A DNA stretch of 47,727 nucleotides from an uncultured Lachnospiraceae bacterium (GCA_902793845.1 CADBFE010000005.1:1-47727), one strand, 5' to 3'; shown: positions 17,765 through 26,657, numbered from the stretch's first letter. Program-made: numbers and translations. The notes: generated from the sequence alone by a model not told the origin.

Positions 17765-19092
17765 TGATAAATGAAAATGAGATTAAAAAAGATTATACGG
17801 GGATGTACCGGACAGGTATAGAAGTCATGAGGTCATTTACAGATCTGGCTGCATGGCTCAGTGTCATCTTTTTGGCCGAGGGGTATGTTTACGGCCTTGA
17901 TTTTAAAAAGATGATGGTGTCTGTATTTATTTTCGGGACAGTTTTTTTCCTGCTTTTTGCTGCGAGAACCAATATGGTAAATATGCCGGCCCTTGCCGTA
18001 TCTCACGGACTGGCACTTGCAGTGATCATATTTATCGCAGTTTTGTATGACAGATTCTTAAGGCTGTTTATGTATATCAGCCCTGTCATGCAGTTTTTTA
18101 TATTTATAATGATCGTTGCTTCCATGGTCGCATCCATAGAACTATGGCGCAGGGGATTTAAGGCTAAAGAATATGACAGCAGACTGTATCTTCTGGTACT
18201 GCCCGGGATACTGTACACATACGGAGCTTATATTGCAAGAAAGGATATATGCCTTTGCGGTATCATATTTGCATGTATCATGTTTCTTGCACATTTGTGG
18301 TCTAAATACTTTGCAGGTGCAGGCAATGTCATCGGCAATACAAAAGGGCTTAAGAATGTACCGAAAGATGCCATACATTTAAAGGGACGAAGAGGGATGA
18401 CTGCCATTACGGCCGGTTTTTTGATCATGATCTTTCTGGCCATACTCGTTGATTTTGATTACCTGGTTGTAATCATAGGTAAATATATATTAAAGGGAAT
18501 TGCCTGGGCGCTTTATGGGATGATATGGCTCTTTGACAAGCTTGCAGTATTTCTGTCGAGATTCGGTATAGATTCGAGCAGATACGTAACCGCCCTTGAG
18601 AGGATTGGCATGCGCCTTAGAAACGGCGGTGGATTCATGAATCTCATAATGCAGATTTTCGGAGTGATCTGTATCTATTTTGTCCTCCGGGGGCTGTTAA
18701 GGGAAGTGACGAGATATTTCAGAAAAAGTGTTGATGAGGTGAGCGTTGACGGCGGGAGAAGATCAGTGGTTTATCAGGATGATCTCATCATAGACCTTGA
18801 ACCACCAAAAGAAGATAATATGTCAGACGGTCGTACCCATGCAGGCAGGATCAGGGCTATGTTTAAAAAGACCATTCGCTCCGGTTTTGGCACAAGGGTG
18901 GTGCCGGGAGAAAAGACGGGTCGTGAACTTGCTCATATGATTACAACAGATGATAAATCTGCATCTGATATGTCGGACATATATGACAGAGCCAGATACG
19001 GAGACGGGGAGATGACCGGCAAAGATGAGGCCGGTATGGCCGGAGCAGTGCGAAAAACGAGGAATCACAGAAAATCGCCTAATCTTGACTGA
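17764..19092 (+). CDS. Polytopic membrane protein of the MoxR-DUF58 operon (module 1)
   Basis: 442 residues. About nine hydrophobic helices (approx. 25-43, 48-67, 74-95, 105-126, 140-157, 161-179, 211-230, 232-264, 290-312), then a ~130-residue hydrophilic, Arg/Asp-rich cytoplasmic tail. In comparable operons this position is filled by a membrane transglutaminase (as at 32977-35460); here I find no Cys-His-Asp transglutaminase motifs and no large external domain. So it may be the membrane part of such a protein without the catalytic domain. It overlaps the DUF58 gene by one base and its last codons hold the -35 box of the next operon. No family recognised with confidence. Confidence 0.7.
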   Translation: MINENEIKKDYTGMYRTGIEVMRSFTDLAAWLSVIFLAEGYVYGLDFKKMMVSVFIFGTVFFLLFAARTNMVNMPALAVSHGLALAVIIFIAVLYDRFLRLFMYISPVMQFFIFIMIVASMVASIELWRRGFKAKEYDSRLYLLVLPGILYTYGAYIARKDICLCGIIFACIMFLAHLWSKYFAGAGNVIGNTKGLKNVPKDAIHLKGRRGMTAITAGFLIMIFLAILVDFDYLVVIIGKYILKGIAWALYGMIWLFDKLAVFLSRFGIDSSRYVTALERIGMRLRNGGGFMNLIMQIFGVICIYFVLRGLLREVTRYFRKSVDEVSVDGGRRSVVYQDDLIIDLEPPKEDNMSDGRTHAGRIRAMFKKTIRSGFGTRVVPGEKTGRELAHMITTDDKSASDMSDIYDRARYGDGEMTGKDEAGMAGAVRKTRNHRKSPNLD

Positions 19093-19113
19093 AAAGGGCA
19101 CGGGATATATAAT
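19085..19113 (+). promoter_or_regulatory. Sigma-A promoter of yicC-remA-gmk-rpoZ
   Basis: TTGACT (19085-19090), 17 bases, TATAAT (19108-19113). The -35 box lies in the last codons and stop of the upstream membrane-protein gene. Predicted start near 19120. Confidence 0.8.
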
Positions 19114-19171
19114 TTAATGGATTTTGTATTTTTGTTTCAGTAAGGGTTTATGTGGAGGTTACAGAGCAAAA

Positions 19172-20050
19172 ATGGTTAAAAGTATGACCGGTTTCGGTCG
19201 CTGCGAAACAGAAGAAAACAACAAGCATATTACAGTTGAGGTTAAGGCCGTAAATCACAGATATCTTGATCTTAATATCAAGTGTCCCAAGAAGTTTTAC
19301 GGATTTGAAGCCCGCATCAGAAATATTTTTAAAGAATATGCGGAGCGTGGCAAGGTTGATATATTTATATCATATGAGGATCTCTCTGAGGAAAACGTAT
19401 CGATCAGATACAATAAGGAAGTTGCAGCCACATATCTTAAATATTTAAGAGAGATGAAAGATGATTTCGGTCTCGATGATGATATCAGAGTCAGCACACT
19501 GTCCAGATATCCTGAGGTCTTTGTGATGGGCGAGCAGGAAGAGGACGAAGAGGAAATCTGGGTATATCTTGAGAAAACATTAAGAGGAGCGTTTGCCAAC
19601 TTTGTATCCGCAAGGGAGAGCGAGGGAGCAAATCTTAAGAAAGATCTCCTCGGCAAGCTTGACACGGTTGAGAGCATTGCAATGTTTATAGAGGAGAAAT
19701 CACCTCTTATCATCAGCCAGTACAGAGAAAAGATAAATGCGAGAGTTAAAGAGATACTCGGAGAAGTCAAGGTAGACGAGAGCAGACTCCTGACAGAAGT
19801 AACTATTTTTGCAGATAAGATATGCGTGGACGAGGAAGTGGTCAGACTAAAGAGTCACGTCAAGGCCATGAAGGAAGCATTAAATGCTCCCGAGAGTGTC
19901 GGCAGAAAACTGGATTTCCTGGCACAGGAGATGAACAGGGAATCAAACACTATCCTTTCAAAAACTACAGATATGGAGATATCCGATAAGGGTATCACCT
20001 TAAAGACAGAGATTGAAAAGATAAGAGAGCAGATACAGAATATCGAATGA
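19172..20050 (+). CDS. yicC: YicC family endoribonuclease-like protein
   Basis: 292 residues, the normal family length. The N-terminal MVKSMTGFGR and the C-terminal block KLDFLAQEMNRESNTILSK are diagnostic of YicC/YloC. Members are metal-dependent endoribonucleases linked to stationary-phase survival and RNA turnover. The start is ATG 19172: it gives the conserved MTGFGR near the N terminus. GGAGG (19154-19158) is 13 bases upstream, a little long. The gene heads the yicC-remA-gmk-rpoZ operon found widely in Firmicutes, and its stop overlaps the remA start (ATGA). Confidence 0.93.
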   Translation: MVKSMTGFGRCETEENNKHITVEVKAVNHRYLDLNIKCPKKFYGFEARIRNIFKEYAERGKVDIFISYEDLSEENVSIRYNKEVAATYLKYLREMKDDFGLDDDIRVSTLSRYPEVFVMGEQEEDEEEIWVYLEKTLRGAFANFVSARESEGANLKKDLLGKLDTVESIAMFIEEKSPLIISQYREKINARVKEILGEVKVDESRLLTEVTIFADKICVDEEVVRLKSHVKAMKEALNAPESVGRKLDFLAQEMNRESNTILSKTTDMEISDKGITLKTEIEKIREQIQNIE

Positions 20051-20328
20051 ATTCATTTATACATATCGGATACGGCAATGTGGTCAACAGTGACAAAGTG
20101 GTCGCTATTGTTTCACCGGATGCCGCACCCATTAAGAGAATGATACAGAATGCCAGAGATAACGGTTTGGCGATAGATGCGACTCAGGGCAGGCGGACCA
20201 AATCGGTCATAGTCCTTGAATCGGGCCAGGTAGTTTTATCGGCACTCATTTGCGAGACGATAGTCAAGAGACTCGGCCCCGGCGTCGAGAATCGTTTTGA
20301 TATGGAAGGTGATGAAGATGAACCGTAG
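20047..20328 (+). CDS. remA: RemA/DUF370 family extracellular matrix regulator
   Basis: 93 residues. The sequence shows the RemA core: HIGYGNVVNSDKVVAIVSPDAAPIKR, then ATQGRRTKSVIVLESGQVVLSALICETI. RemA in Bacillus subtilis is a ring-forming DNA-binding protein that activates matrix and osmoprotection genes. It overlaps yicC by four bases and gmk by 11 bases, in the conserved order yicC-remA-gmk-rpoZ. The C-terminal acidic tail (MEGDEDEP) is probably disordered. Function in this organism is inferred from family. Confidence 0.9.
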   Translation: MNSFIHIGYGNVVNSDKVVAIVSPDAAPIKRMIQNARDNGLAIDATQGRRTKSVIVLESGQVVLSALICETIVKRLGPGVENRFDMEGDEDEP

Positions 20329-20944
20329 AGGAATACTGATTGTTATATCGGGTTTTGCAGGTACAGGTAAAGGAACAATCGTAAAGGGACTACTCTCGAA
20401 GTATGATGACTTTGCCCTCTCTGTATCAATGACGACGAGAAATCCAAGGCCCGGCGAGGTAAACGGCGAGTCATATTTCTTTGTGACAAAAGAGGAATTT
20501 GAGAAGACCATCAAAGAGGACGGCCTGATAGAGTATGCATCGTACTGTGACAACTACTACGGTACGCCAAAGGCATACGTTGAAGAACAGCTTGCAAAAG
20601 GCAGGAATGTGATCCTTGAGATAGAGATTCAGGGTGCACTCATCATTAAAGAGAAATTCCCGGATTCAATGCTTTTGTTTATCATGCCTCCCTCAGCCAA
20701 GGAGCTTAAGGATAGACTGACCGGCCGTGGTACGGAGACTCCGGATGTGATCGCAAAGCGTATGAGGAGAGCAGCTGATGAGTCCGAAGGAATAGAAAAG
20801 TACGATTACATAGTAGTAAATGATACGATAGACAAATGCGTTGAAGATACATACAACATAATCGAAGCATATCATATGCGCCCTGTATTTAACGAGGATT
20901 TCATAAACACCGTGAGACAGGGACTTAAAGATATAAATAATTAA
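20318..20944 (+). CDS. gmk: Guanylate kinase
   Basis: 208 residues. Phosphorylates GMP to GDP with ATP. The P-loop reads GFAGTGKGT, a variant of the usual GPSGxGKGT. GMP-binding features follow: SVSMTTRNPRPGEVNGESYFFVT, EYASYCDNYYGTP, ILEIEIQGAL, and the lid RRAADE with YDYIVVND. ATG 20318 is eight bases after GGAAGG (20304-20309); an ATG at 20312 is possible but too close. The 5' end overlaps remA by 11 bases, and rpoZ follows after 30 bases. Confidence 0.96.
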   Translation: MNRRGILIVISGFAGTGKGTIVKGLLSKYDDFALSVSMTTRNPRPGEVNGESYFFVTKEEFEKTIKEDGLIEYASYCDNYYGTPKAYVEEQLAKGRNVILEIEIQGALIIKEKFPDSMLLFIMPPSAKELKDRLTGRGTETPDVIAKRMRRAADESEGIEKYDYIVVNDTIDKCVEDTYNIIEAYHMRPVFNEDFINTVRQGLKDINN

Positions 20945-20974
20945 TCAGGATATACATTAAGGAGGATTATTAAA

Positions 20975-21205
20975 ATGTTACATCCGTCATATTCAGAACT
21001 TATGGAAGTAGTTAACAGTGAGGTAGAGCCCGGAGAGCAGCCTATCGTTAACAGCCGCTACTCAGTTGTTATGGCTACAGCAAAGAGAGCGAGAGATATC
21101 ATAGCAGGGGCAGAGCCTCTTGTTTATGCAGCAGGCAAAAAGCCTCTCTCGATTGCTGTTGATGAGTTAAACAGCGGAAAACTCCACATACTCGGAGACG
21201 AATAA
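20975..21205 (+). CDS. rpoZ: RNA polymerase omega subunit
   Basis: 76 residues. Small subunit that helps assemble beta-prime. The motif NSRYSVVMATAKRARDI is the omega core that contacts beta-prime. AAGGAGG precedes the ATG by a good spacing. Last gene of yicC-remA-gmk-rpoZ, followed at once by a terminator. The C terminus is short, as in other Firmicutes. Confidence 0.93.
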   Translation: MLHPSYSELMEVVNSEVEPGEQPIVNSRYSVVMATAKRARDIIAGAEPLVYAAGKKPLSIAVDELNSGKLHILGDE

Positions 21206-21217
21206 AAGACTTTTTAG

Positions 21218-21244
21218 GACGCGCTTGTTTTGGCGCGTCTTTTT
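21218..21244 (+). terminator. Terminator after rpoZ
   Basis: GACGCGC (21218-21224) pairs with GCGCGTC (21233-21239) around an 8-base loop, followed by TTTTT. Confidence 0.9.
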
Positions 21245-21287
21245 ATGCATATCTGAGTGAAGTGAAGCATAAGGAAAACGAAAATTT

Positions 21288-22625
21288 ATGAATAAAATGA
21301 AAGTAATGCTCACGTCATTGGGGTGTGACAAAAACCTTGTTGACTCAGAGATGATGCTGGGTATTTTGTCAGAAAACGGATTTGAACTGACAAGTGATGA
21401 GAACGAGGCAGATGTAATAGTTGTAAATACATGTGCTTTTATCCTTGATTCAAAGCAGGAGAGTATAGATACTCTGATAGAATATGGCGAGCTAAAAAAG
21501 ACCGGTAATTTAAAGATACTTGTCTGCGCAGGCTGTCTTGCGGAGAGATACCATGATGAGATCTTAAAAGAACTGCCGGAGGTTGATATCATCATCGGTA
21601 CGACGGCTTTTGACAGGATTGCGGAGGCCGTCAAGGCATATAAGGACAAATCCCTGACATACCTGGATGATACGGAGCGTAAACTTGTATATGGCAAAAA
21701 GCGTATCCTTGCGGAAGGCGGCTATACAGCATATTTAAAGATTGCCGAGGGATGTGATAAAAAGTGTACATACTGTGCCATACCCGGTATCAGGGGCTCG
21801 TACAGGTCTGTGCCCATGGAAGCTCTTATTAAAGAGGCAAATCAGCTGGCATCGGATGGTGTTAAGGAACTGGTGGTGGTAGCCCAGGAGACCACGGTCT
21901 ACGGACTTGATATTTACGGAGAAAAGAGACTGCATATTCTGCTTCGTGAGCTTTGCAAAATAGATGGCATAGAGTGGATCAGGATACTGTACTGTTATCC
22001 CGAGGAGATATATGATCAGCTTATAGAGACGATAGCCTCTGAAAAAAAGATATGCCATTATCTCGATATACCCATTCAGCACTCGGATGATACGATCCTC
22101 CAGAGAATGGGCCGACGTACAAATAATGAGTATCTGAGAAATCTCATCGGTAAATTAAGAAAAGCGGTACCTGATATGGTTTTGCGTACCACACTGATCA
22201 CAGGATTTCCCGGAGAAACAGAGGAAAATTTTGAGAATCTTAAGTCCTTTGTAAAAGAGATGAGATTTGACAGGCTTGGTGCTTTTGCATATTCTGCGGA
22301 AGAGGGAACTGTGGCAGCCGGGATGGACGGCCAGATAACCGATGATATAAAGGAGCACCGTCGGGACGAGATAATGCTGATCCAGCAGGAGATTGCTTTT
22401 GAGAAAGCAGATGAAAAGGTGGGCATGACTGTGCCCGTAATAATAGAGGGACGTCTTGATGACGGAGCCCTTGTAGGGAGGACATATATGGATGCTCCCG
22501 ATGTGGACGGTTATGTATTTATCGATTCCGACAAAGACTTGATGAGCGGAACGATAATGAATGTACGTATTACCGGAAGCAATGAATACGATCTGATCGG
22601 AGAATTTTGTGATGAACTTACCTAA
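21288..22625 (+). CDS. rimO: Ribosomal protein uS12 methylthiotransferase, radical SAM
   Basis: 445 residues. Adds a methylthio group to an Asp of ribosomal protein S12, using two iron-sulfur clusters. N-terminal cluster Cys residues are C13 (SLGCDKNLVDSE, typical of RimO), C49 and C83. The radical SAM motif CDKKCTYC gives C156, C160 and C163. A TRAM domain ends the protein (VIIEGRLDDGALVGRTYMDAPDVDGYVFI), whose DAPDVDG is RimO-like and not MiaB-like. ATG 21288 has AAGGA (21271-21275) 12 bases upstream. The 3' end overlaps pgsA by 14 bases, a known pairing. Confidence 0.95.
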   Translation: MNKMKVMLTSLGCDKNLVDSEMMLGILSENGFELTSDENEADVIVVNTCAFILDSKQESIDTLIEYGELKKTGNLKILVCAGCLAERYHDEILKELPEVDIIIGTTAFDRIAEAVKAYKDKSLTYLDDTERKLVYGKKRILAEGGYTAYLKIAEGCDKKCTYCAIPGIRGSYRSVPMEALIKEANQLASDGVKELVVVAQETTVYGLDIYGEKRLHILLRELCKIDGIEWIRILYCYPEEIYDQLIETIASEKKICHYLDIPIQHSDDTILQRMGRRTNNEYLRNLIGKLRKAVPDMVLRTTLITGFPGETEENFENLKSFVKEMRFDRLGAFAYSAEEGTVAAGMDGQITDDIKEHRRDEIMLIQQEIAFEKADEKVGMTVPVIIEGRLDDGALVGRTYMDAPDVDGYVFIDSDKDLMSGTIMNVRITGSNEYDLIGEFCDELT

Positions 22626-23217
22626 TAAACTGACAATGCTCAGGGTTATACTAATACCGTTTTTTATATTTTTCCTTTTGACGGATATGTGCGGACAAAG
22701 CGGAGCCTGGATTGCACTTGCTATTTTCTGTGTGGCCAGCTTTACCGATTTCCTTGACGGACAGATAGCAAGGAGATGCAATCTGGTAACCAATTTCGGT
22801 AAATTTATGGATCCCCTTGCCGATAAGCTGCTGGTCTGCAGCGCACTTATCTGTTTTGTTGAGATGGAACTTTTGCCGTCATGGTTTGTCATTATCATAA
22901 TTGCAAGAGAATTTATTATAAGCGGTTTCAGACTTGTTGCAGCAGACTCGGGAGTCGTGATCGCAGCCAGCTGGTGGGGCAAATTTAAGACTGTATCCCA
23001 GATGATTACAATAATACTCTTCATTCTTATGGAAGGACTTAATGAATGCGCCTACTGGGACGTGCTTGCGCTTAAAAAGGTTGTACTTGAAAACGGCCCG
23101 GACGCATCGGCTCTTACTGTCGCAGGAACAGTATTTGCGTGGATATCACTTGTGCTGACGGTGGTTTCCCTTATAGACTATATAATTAAAAACAAAGCTG
23201 TAATGAAAGACAATTAA
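22612..23217 (+). CDS. pgsA: CDP-diacylglycerol-glycerol-3-phosphate 3-phosphatidyltransferase
   Basis: 201 residues, a polytopic membrane enzyme making phosphatidylglycerophosphate, the precursor of phosphatidylglycerol. The CDP-alcohol phosphotransferase motif DG-x2-AR-x8-G-x3-D-x3-D is intact in DGQIARRCNLVTNFGKFMDP and the following LAD. The N-terminal NLPNKLTMLRV segment is typical. ATG 22612 lies inside rimO with GGAGA (22599-22603) ahead; a GTG three bases earlier is an alternative. Phosphatidylglycerol is the donor for LtaS-type enzymes like the one at 9726, so the two may be linked in metabolism. Confidence 0.95.
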   Translation: MNLPNKLTMLRVILIPFFIFFLLTDMCGQSGAWIALAIFCVASFTDFLDGQIARRCNLVTNFGKFMDPLADKLLVCSALICFVEMELLPSWFVIIIIAREFIISGFRLVAADSGVVIAASWWGKFKTVSQMITIILFILMEGLNECAYWDVLALKKVVLENGPDASALTVAGTVFAWISLVLTVVSLIDYIIKNKAVMKDN

Positions 23218-23234
23218 TCGGACAGGTGAACAAT

Positions 23235-24500
23235 ATGACTGTTGAAACAATCTTTGTCGGTACTGAAATTTTACTCGGTAATATAGTCAATACAAATGGG
23301 GCATATCTGGCAGGCAGGTTTGCCGGGCTTGGATTATCCACATACTATCAGACTGTGGTCGGAGATAATCTTGAGCGTATATGTGAGGCTGTCAGACAGA
23401 GCATTTCAAGATCTGATATTGTTATCCTCTGCGGCGGACTCGGTCCTACACAGGATGATATCACGAGAGACGGAGTTGCGAAGGCTCTCGGACTTAACCT
23501 TGTGACGGATGAGCACTCAAAAAAGAGGATTGAAGAATATTTTGCCAGATCCGGAAAAACCATGACAGAAAATAATTATCGTCAGGCCCTTATCCCGGAA
23601 GGCGGAAAAGCGATAGACAATGAATGCGGTACAGCACCCGGAATCGTAATTGAAAAAGATGGCAAGACGGTAATATTGCTCCCGGGACCTCCTGTAGAAT
23701 TAAAGGCAATGTTTGAAAAGGATATTGTCCCCCTTTTATCTGAAAAGACAGACGGAGTGATATACTCCGCTACTGTCAAAGTATGCGGAAAGAGTGAAAG
23801 TGAGATAGCAACTATCCTGGACGATCTGATAAACGGAGACGGAGAAGTGACGGTGGCTCCGTATGCAAAATGCTGCGAGGTGCATCTGAGGGTCACTGCA
23901 AAAGCAGAGGATGAAAAGACTGCAAAGAAACTGGTAAAACCGGTGGTTAAAGAAATAAAGAGCAGGCTTGAGGAAGCCGTGTATACCACAGATGATGATA
24001 CAACACTTGAAAAGGCTGTAGTCGATCTGCTTTTGGCAAACGGTCTGACTGTGACGACTGTAGAATCATGTACGGGAGGACTTCTGGCCGGACGTCTGAT
24101 AAATGTCCCGGGAGTATCTGAGGTATTTAAGAGCGGTCATATCACATATTCAAACAAGGCAAAAAGAAAATTAGTAAGCGTTAAAAAGACTACGCTGGAT
24201 AAATACGGAGCTGTCAGTGCCAAGGTTGTCAAGGAGATGGCAAGAGGTGCGACAATGTTTAATCATGCCGATGTTGCAGTGGCAGTATCCGGAATAGCAG
24301 GACCTGACGGAGGCACCGAGGAAAAGCCTGTAGGTCTTGTATATATCGGCTGCAGTGTATGCGGCGAGATTACAACGGCTGAGTACCACTTTACAGGCAC
24401 GAGAGAGAAAATCAGAGAGTGTGCCGTGGCGGAGGGACTCATTCTGATGAGAAGGTGTATTCTTGAATATTATTCAAGAGTGACATTCGGAGAAAAATAA
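23235..24500 (+). CDS. cinA: CinA competence/damage-inducible protein (nucleotide amidohydrolase)
   Basis: 421 residues. The N-terminal MoCF/COG1058 domain (VGTEILLGNIVNTN, CGGLGPTQDD, LLPGPPVELKAMF) is an ADP-ribose or related pyrophosphatase in characterised members. The C-terminal CinA/PncC domain (VESCTGGLLAGRL, SGIAGPDGGTEEKPVGLV) is a nicotinamide mononucleotide deamidase. ATG 23235 follows AGGTG; a GTG at 23226 would start inside that site. It is 17 bases after pgsA. In streptococci cinA is co-transcribed with recA under competence; here 357 bases with promoter elements separate them. Confidence 0.93.
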   Translation: MTVETIFVGTEILLGNIVNTNGAYLAGRFAGLGLSTYYQTVVGDNLERICEAVRQSISRSDIVILCGGLGPTQDDITRDGVAKALGLNLVTDEHSKKRIEEYFARSGKTMTENNYRQALIPEGGKAIDNECGTAPGIVIEKDGKTVILLPGPPVELKAMFEKDIVPLLSEKTDGVIYSATVKVCGKSESEIATILDDLINGDGEVTVAPYAKCCEVHLRVTAKAEDEKTAKKLVKPVVKEIKSRLEEAVYTTDDDTTLEKAVVDLLLANGLTVTTVESCTGGLLAGRLINVPGVSEVFKSGHITYSNKAKRKLVSVKKTTLDKYGAVSAKVVKEMARGATMFNHADVAVAVSGIAGPDGGTEEKPVGLVYIGCSVCGEITTAEYHFTGTREKIRECAVAEGLILMRRCILEYYSRVTFGEK

Positions 24501-24666
24501 AATATTATTATCATACTTGCACATTTTTCATTAGTATGCTATTTTAAATTTGTTGGTCGGCAATCGCCGGCAGGGTTATTCATCCAATTATTCACTTTAA
24601 AACAGTTATACTGAGAGGTGTGCATTTTTTATTTCACCTTAAATCAGAAAAATTTGCAATATTATG
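24501..24666. other. Intergenic region upstream of recA
   Basis: First half of the 357-base gap between cinA and recA. It is AT-rich. A weak hairpin (CATACT at 24513 against AGTATG at about 24533) near the cinA stop could end transcription, but lacks a good T run. A small GGC-AATC-GCC inverted repeat lies near 24557. I find no conserved riboswitch or ORF. The promoter and LexA boxes follow at 24667-24715. Confidence 0.4.
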
Positions 24667-24695
24667 TTGACAAACTCGAACAAATGTTTTAATCT
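24667..24695 (+). promoter_or_regulatory. recA promoter with consensus -35
   Basis: TTGACA (24667-24672), 17-base spacer, TAATCT (24690-24695). The spacer contains a LexA-like box at 24678-24689. The -10 is weak (3 to 4 of 6 matches), which fits a regulated promoter. The leader would be about 155 bases. Confidence 0.65.
24678..24689. promoter_or_regulatory. LexA box 1 (one mismatch)
   Basis: GAACAAATGTTT, 11 of 12 relative to box 2, lies between -35 and -10 of recA. Gram-positive LexA/DinR consensus is GAAC-N4-GTTC. Confidence 0.75.
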
Positions 24696-24703
24696 GTTAT
24701 ACA

Positions 24704-24715
24704 GAACAAATGTTC
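24704..24715. promoter_or_regulatory. LexA box 2 (perfect)
   Basis: GAACAAATGTTC, a perfect GAAC-N4-GTTC palindrome, 26 bp centre to centre from box 1, just downstream of the predicted transcription start. Two boxes on the same helix face suggest cooperative repression. Confidence 0.88.
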
Positions 24716-24857
24716 ATCAATAGAACAGTTGACCAGGCAGAACTATTATTTAAAAAAGTTTATGTGAGTACGAAATACAGGACTTTTAATTTAATATAAT
24801 CTGTTATGTAAACAAAACGGCAACAGGCCGTACACACGACAAAGGAGATTACAGAAT

Positions 24858-25922
24858 ATGGAAAGAGAAGAAAAGCTTAAGGCACTTGATGCCGCTATGA
24901 TGCAGGTGGAGAGACAGTTTGGTAAAGGGGCTGTCATGAAGCTCGGAGATCCTGCTTCCAAGTTAAATATTGAAACCATTCCCACAGGCTCACTGAGCCT
25001 TGATATAGCACTTGGACTCGGAGGTATCCCCAAGGGCAGAGTCATTGAGATATACGGACCCGAGTCTTCCGGTAAGACCACAGTTACACTTCATATGATC
25101 GCAGAGGTTCAAAAGCGTGGCGGTATCGCAGGATTTATTGATGCCGAGCATGCCCTGGATCCCGTGTATGCCGCTGCAATTGGCGTTGATGTAGACAATC
25201 TTTACATTAACCAGCCCGATTATGGTGAGCAGGGACTTGAGATTGCGGAGACCATGGTTAGATCGGGAGCCATGGATATCGTGGTTGTCGACTCTGTTGC
25301 AGCCCTTACACCCAAGGCAGAGCTCGAGGGTGATATGGGTGATGCCCATGTAGGTCTTCAGGCCAGACTTATGAGCCAGGCCCTCAGAAAACTCGCCGGT
25401 GCCATCAGCAAATCAAACTGTACTGTAGTATTTATCAACCAGCTCCGTGAGAAAGTCGGCATCGTATATGGCAACCCTCAGGTTACAACCGGTGGTAATG
25501 CTCTTAAATATTACGCATCAGTCAGAATGGACGTCAGAAAGGTGGAGGCTCTTAAGGCAGGCGGAGATATTACAGGTAACCGTACAAGAGTCAAGATCGT
25601 AAAGAATAAAGTGGCTCCTCCGTTTAAGGAGGCTGAGTTTGACATTATGTTTGGAGAGGGTATTTCCTATGTAGGCGATCTCCTTGATATAGCAGCAGAC
25701 CTTGATATCATCAATAAGAGTGGTGCATGGTATGCATATGAGGGAAACAAGATCGGTCAGGGCAGAGAGAATGCCAAGATATTCCTCAAGGACAATCCTG
25801 ACATCTGCAAGGTAATCGATGCCAAGATCAGAGAGCATTACAACCTTGGCGGAACTCCTTCCGAGCTTGATATCAAAACAGAGAAAAAGGCTGCAAAGTC
25901 AAAAAAGGATGATGCAGAATAA
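24858..25922 (+). CDS. recA: Recombinase RecA
   Basis: 354 residues. Forms filaments on single-stranded DNA for homologous recombination, and promotes LexA self-cleavage. Walker [10 protein letters not shown], the [10 protein letters not shown] segment, [13 protein letters not shown], loop regions [18 protein letters not shown] and [15 protein letters not shown] are all present, with a Lys-rich C-terminal tail. AAAGGAG precedes the ATG. Two LexA boxes in its promoter region make it SOS controlled. recX follows after nine bases. Confidence 0.98.
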   Translation: MEREEKLKALDAAMMQVERQFGKGAVMKLGDPASKLNIETIPTGSLSLDIALGLGGIPKGRVIEIYGPESSGKTTVTLHMIAEVQKRGGIAGFIDAEHALDPVYAAAIGVDVDNLYINQPDYGEQGLEIAETMVRSGAMDIVVVDSVAALTPKAELEGDMGDAHVGLQARLMSQALRKLAGAISKSNCTVVFINQLREKVGIVYGNPQVTTGGNALKYYASVRMDVRKVEALKAGGDITGNRTRVKIVKNKVAPPFKEAEFDIMFGEGISYVGDLLDIAADLDIINKSGAWYAYEGNKIGQGRENAKIFLKDNPDICKVIDAKIREHYNLGGTPSELDIKTEKKAAKSKKDDAE

Positions 25923-25931
25923 TTTTGTAAT

Positions 25932-26552
25932 ATGATCGTTACGGATATAAAGCCGGTCGGCAAAAAGAGATATCAGCTTTATCTTGATGGAAATATAGCT
26001 TTTATATTATATAAAACTGATATCAAATCTTACAATATCACAGTAAATTCCGAGATAAGTGAAGAATGTTATAAAGATATTCTGAGCAGTGTCCTCACAA
26101 AGAGGGCATTGCTCAGGACTCTTCATTTGCTTGAAAAAAAGGATTACACGGAAAGCCAGCTCAGGAAAAAGCTTAAAGAGGGATTTTATCCCGGTGAGAT
26201 AGCTGATAAAACCATGGATTCTCTTAAGGAATATGGTTATCTGAATGATGAGAAATATGCTTTAAGATATATTGAGTATAAAAGCAGATCAAAATCCGAC
26301 AGGGCAATCAGACAGGATCTGGCTGTTAAGGGGATTAAATCCGACGTACTGGATCGTGCTTTTGATGCTTTCAGACAGGATAATCCTGATGTAAACAAGG
26401 TTGACTTAATATGCCGGCTCCTGACCAAAAGACATTACTATGATCATGAACAGGATGAGAAAGAAAAGGCTAAACAGTACAGGTTTCTTGCGGGAAAAGG
26501 GTTCGAATCGGGTGACATAAAAAAGGCACTTAACCTTGACATAAATTCATAA
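25932..26552 (+). CDS. recX: RecX, regulator of RecA
   Basis: 206 residues, small and highly charged. RecX binds the RecA filament and modulates it. Three-helix repeats are visible: ALLRTLHLLEKKDYTESQLRKKL, LKEYGYLNDEKYALRYIEYK with GYLNDEKYA typical of RecX, and KSDRAIRQDLAVKGIKSDVL. It has no clear ribosome site, and lies nine bases after recA, so it probably depends on coupling to recA translation and shares SOS control. Its last codons hold the -35 box of the rny promoter. Confidence 0.9.
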   Translation: MIVTDIKPVGKKRYQLYLDGNIAFILYKTDIKSYNITVNSEISEECYKDILSSVLTKRALLRTLHLLEKKDYTESQLRKKLKEGFYPGEIADKTMDSLKEYGYLNDEKYALRYIEYKSRSKSDRAIRQDLAVKGIKSDVLDRAFDAFRQDNPDVNKVDLICRLLTKRHYYDHEQDEKEKAKQYRFLAGKGFESGDIKKALNLDINS

Positions 26553-26564
26553 AACATATAATAT
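26536..26564 (+). promoter_or_regulatory. Sigma-A promoter for rny
   Basis: TTGACA (26536-26541) in the 3' end of recX, 17 bases, TAATAT (26559-26564); TATAAT at 26557 overlaps with a 15-base spacer. The ~90-base leader includes an ACATAT..GGTTT / AAACC..ATATGT hairpin (26581-26616). Confidence 0.6.
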
Positions 26565-26641
26565 TAGTATGTTGTGTTTTACATATAATAGGTTTAGTTT
26601 TTTCCAAACCATATGTTTAATATACAATAAAAATTTAATAA

Positions 26642-26654
26642 AGGAGGTGCTCCT
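26642..26654 (+). promoter_or_regulatory. rny ribosome site inside a short hairpin
   Basis: AAGGAGGTG (26641-26649) is an almost ideal Shine-Dalgarno. Its AGGAG (26642-26646) is followed by GTG and by CTCCT (26650-26654), a perfect 5-bp inverted repeat with a 3-base loop that can hide the site. ATG is at 26658. Confidence 0.55.
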
Positions 26655-26657
26655 GGA

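Noticed and set aside
22155-23024. 289-codon minus-strand ORF over rimO/pgsA.
   Set aside because: Antisense to two well-identified overlapping genes; no ribosome site, no recognisable domain. It is a shadow frame.
24513-24545. Hairpin after cinA as terminator.
   Set aside because: Only six AT-rich pairs with a long loop and no continuous T run.
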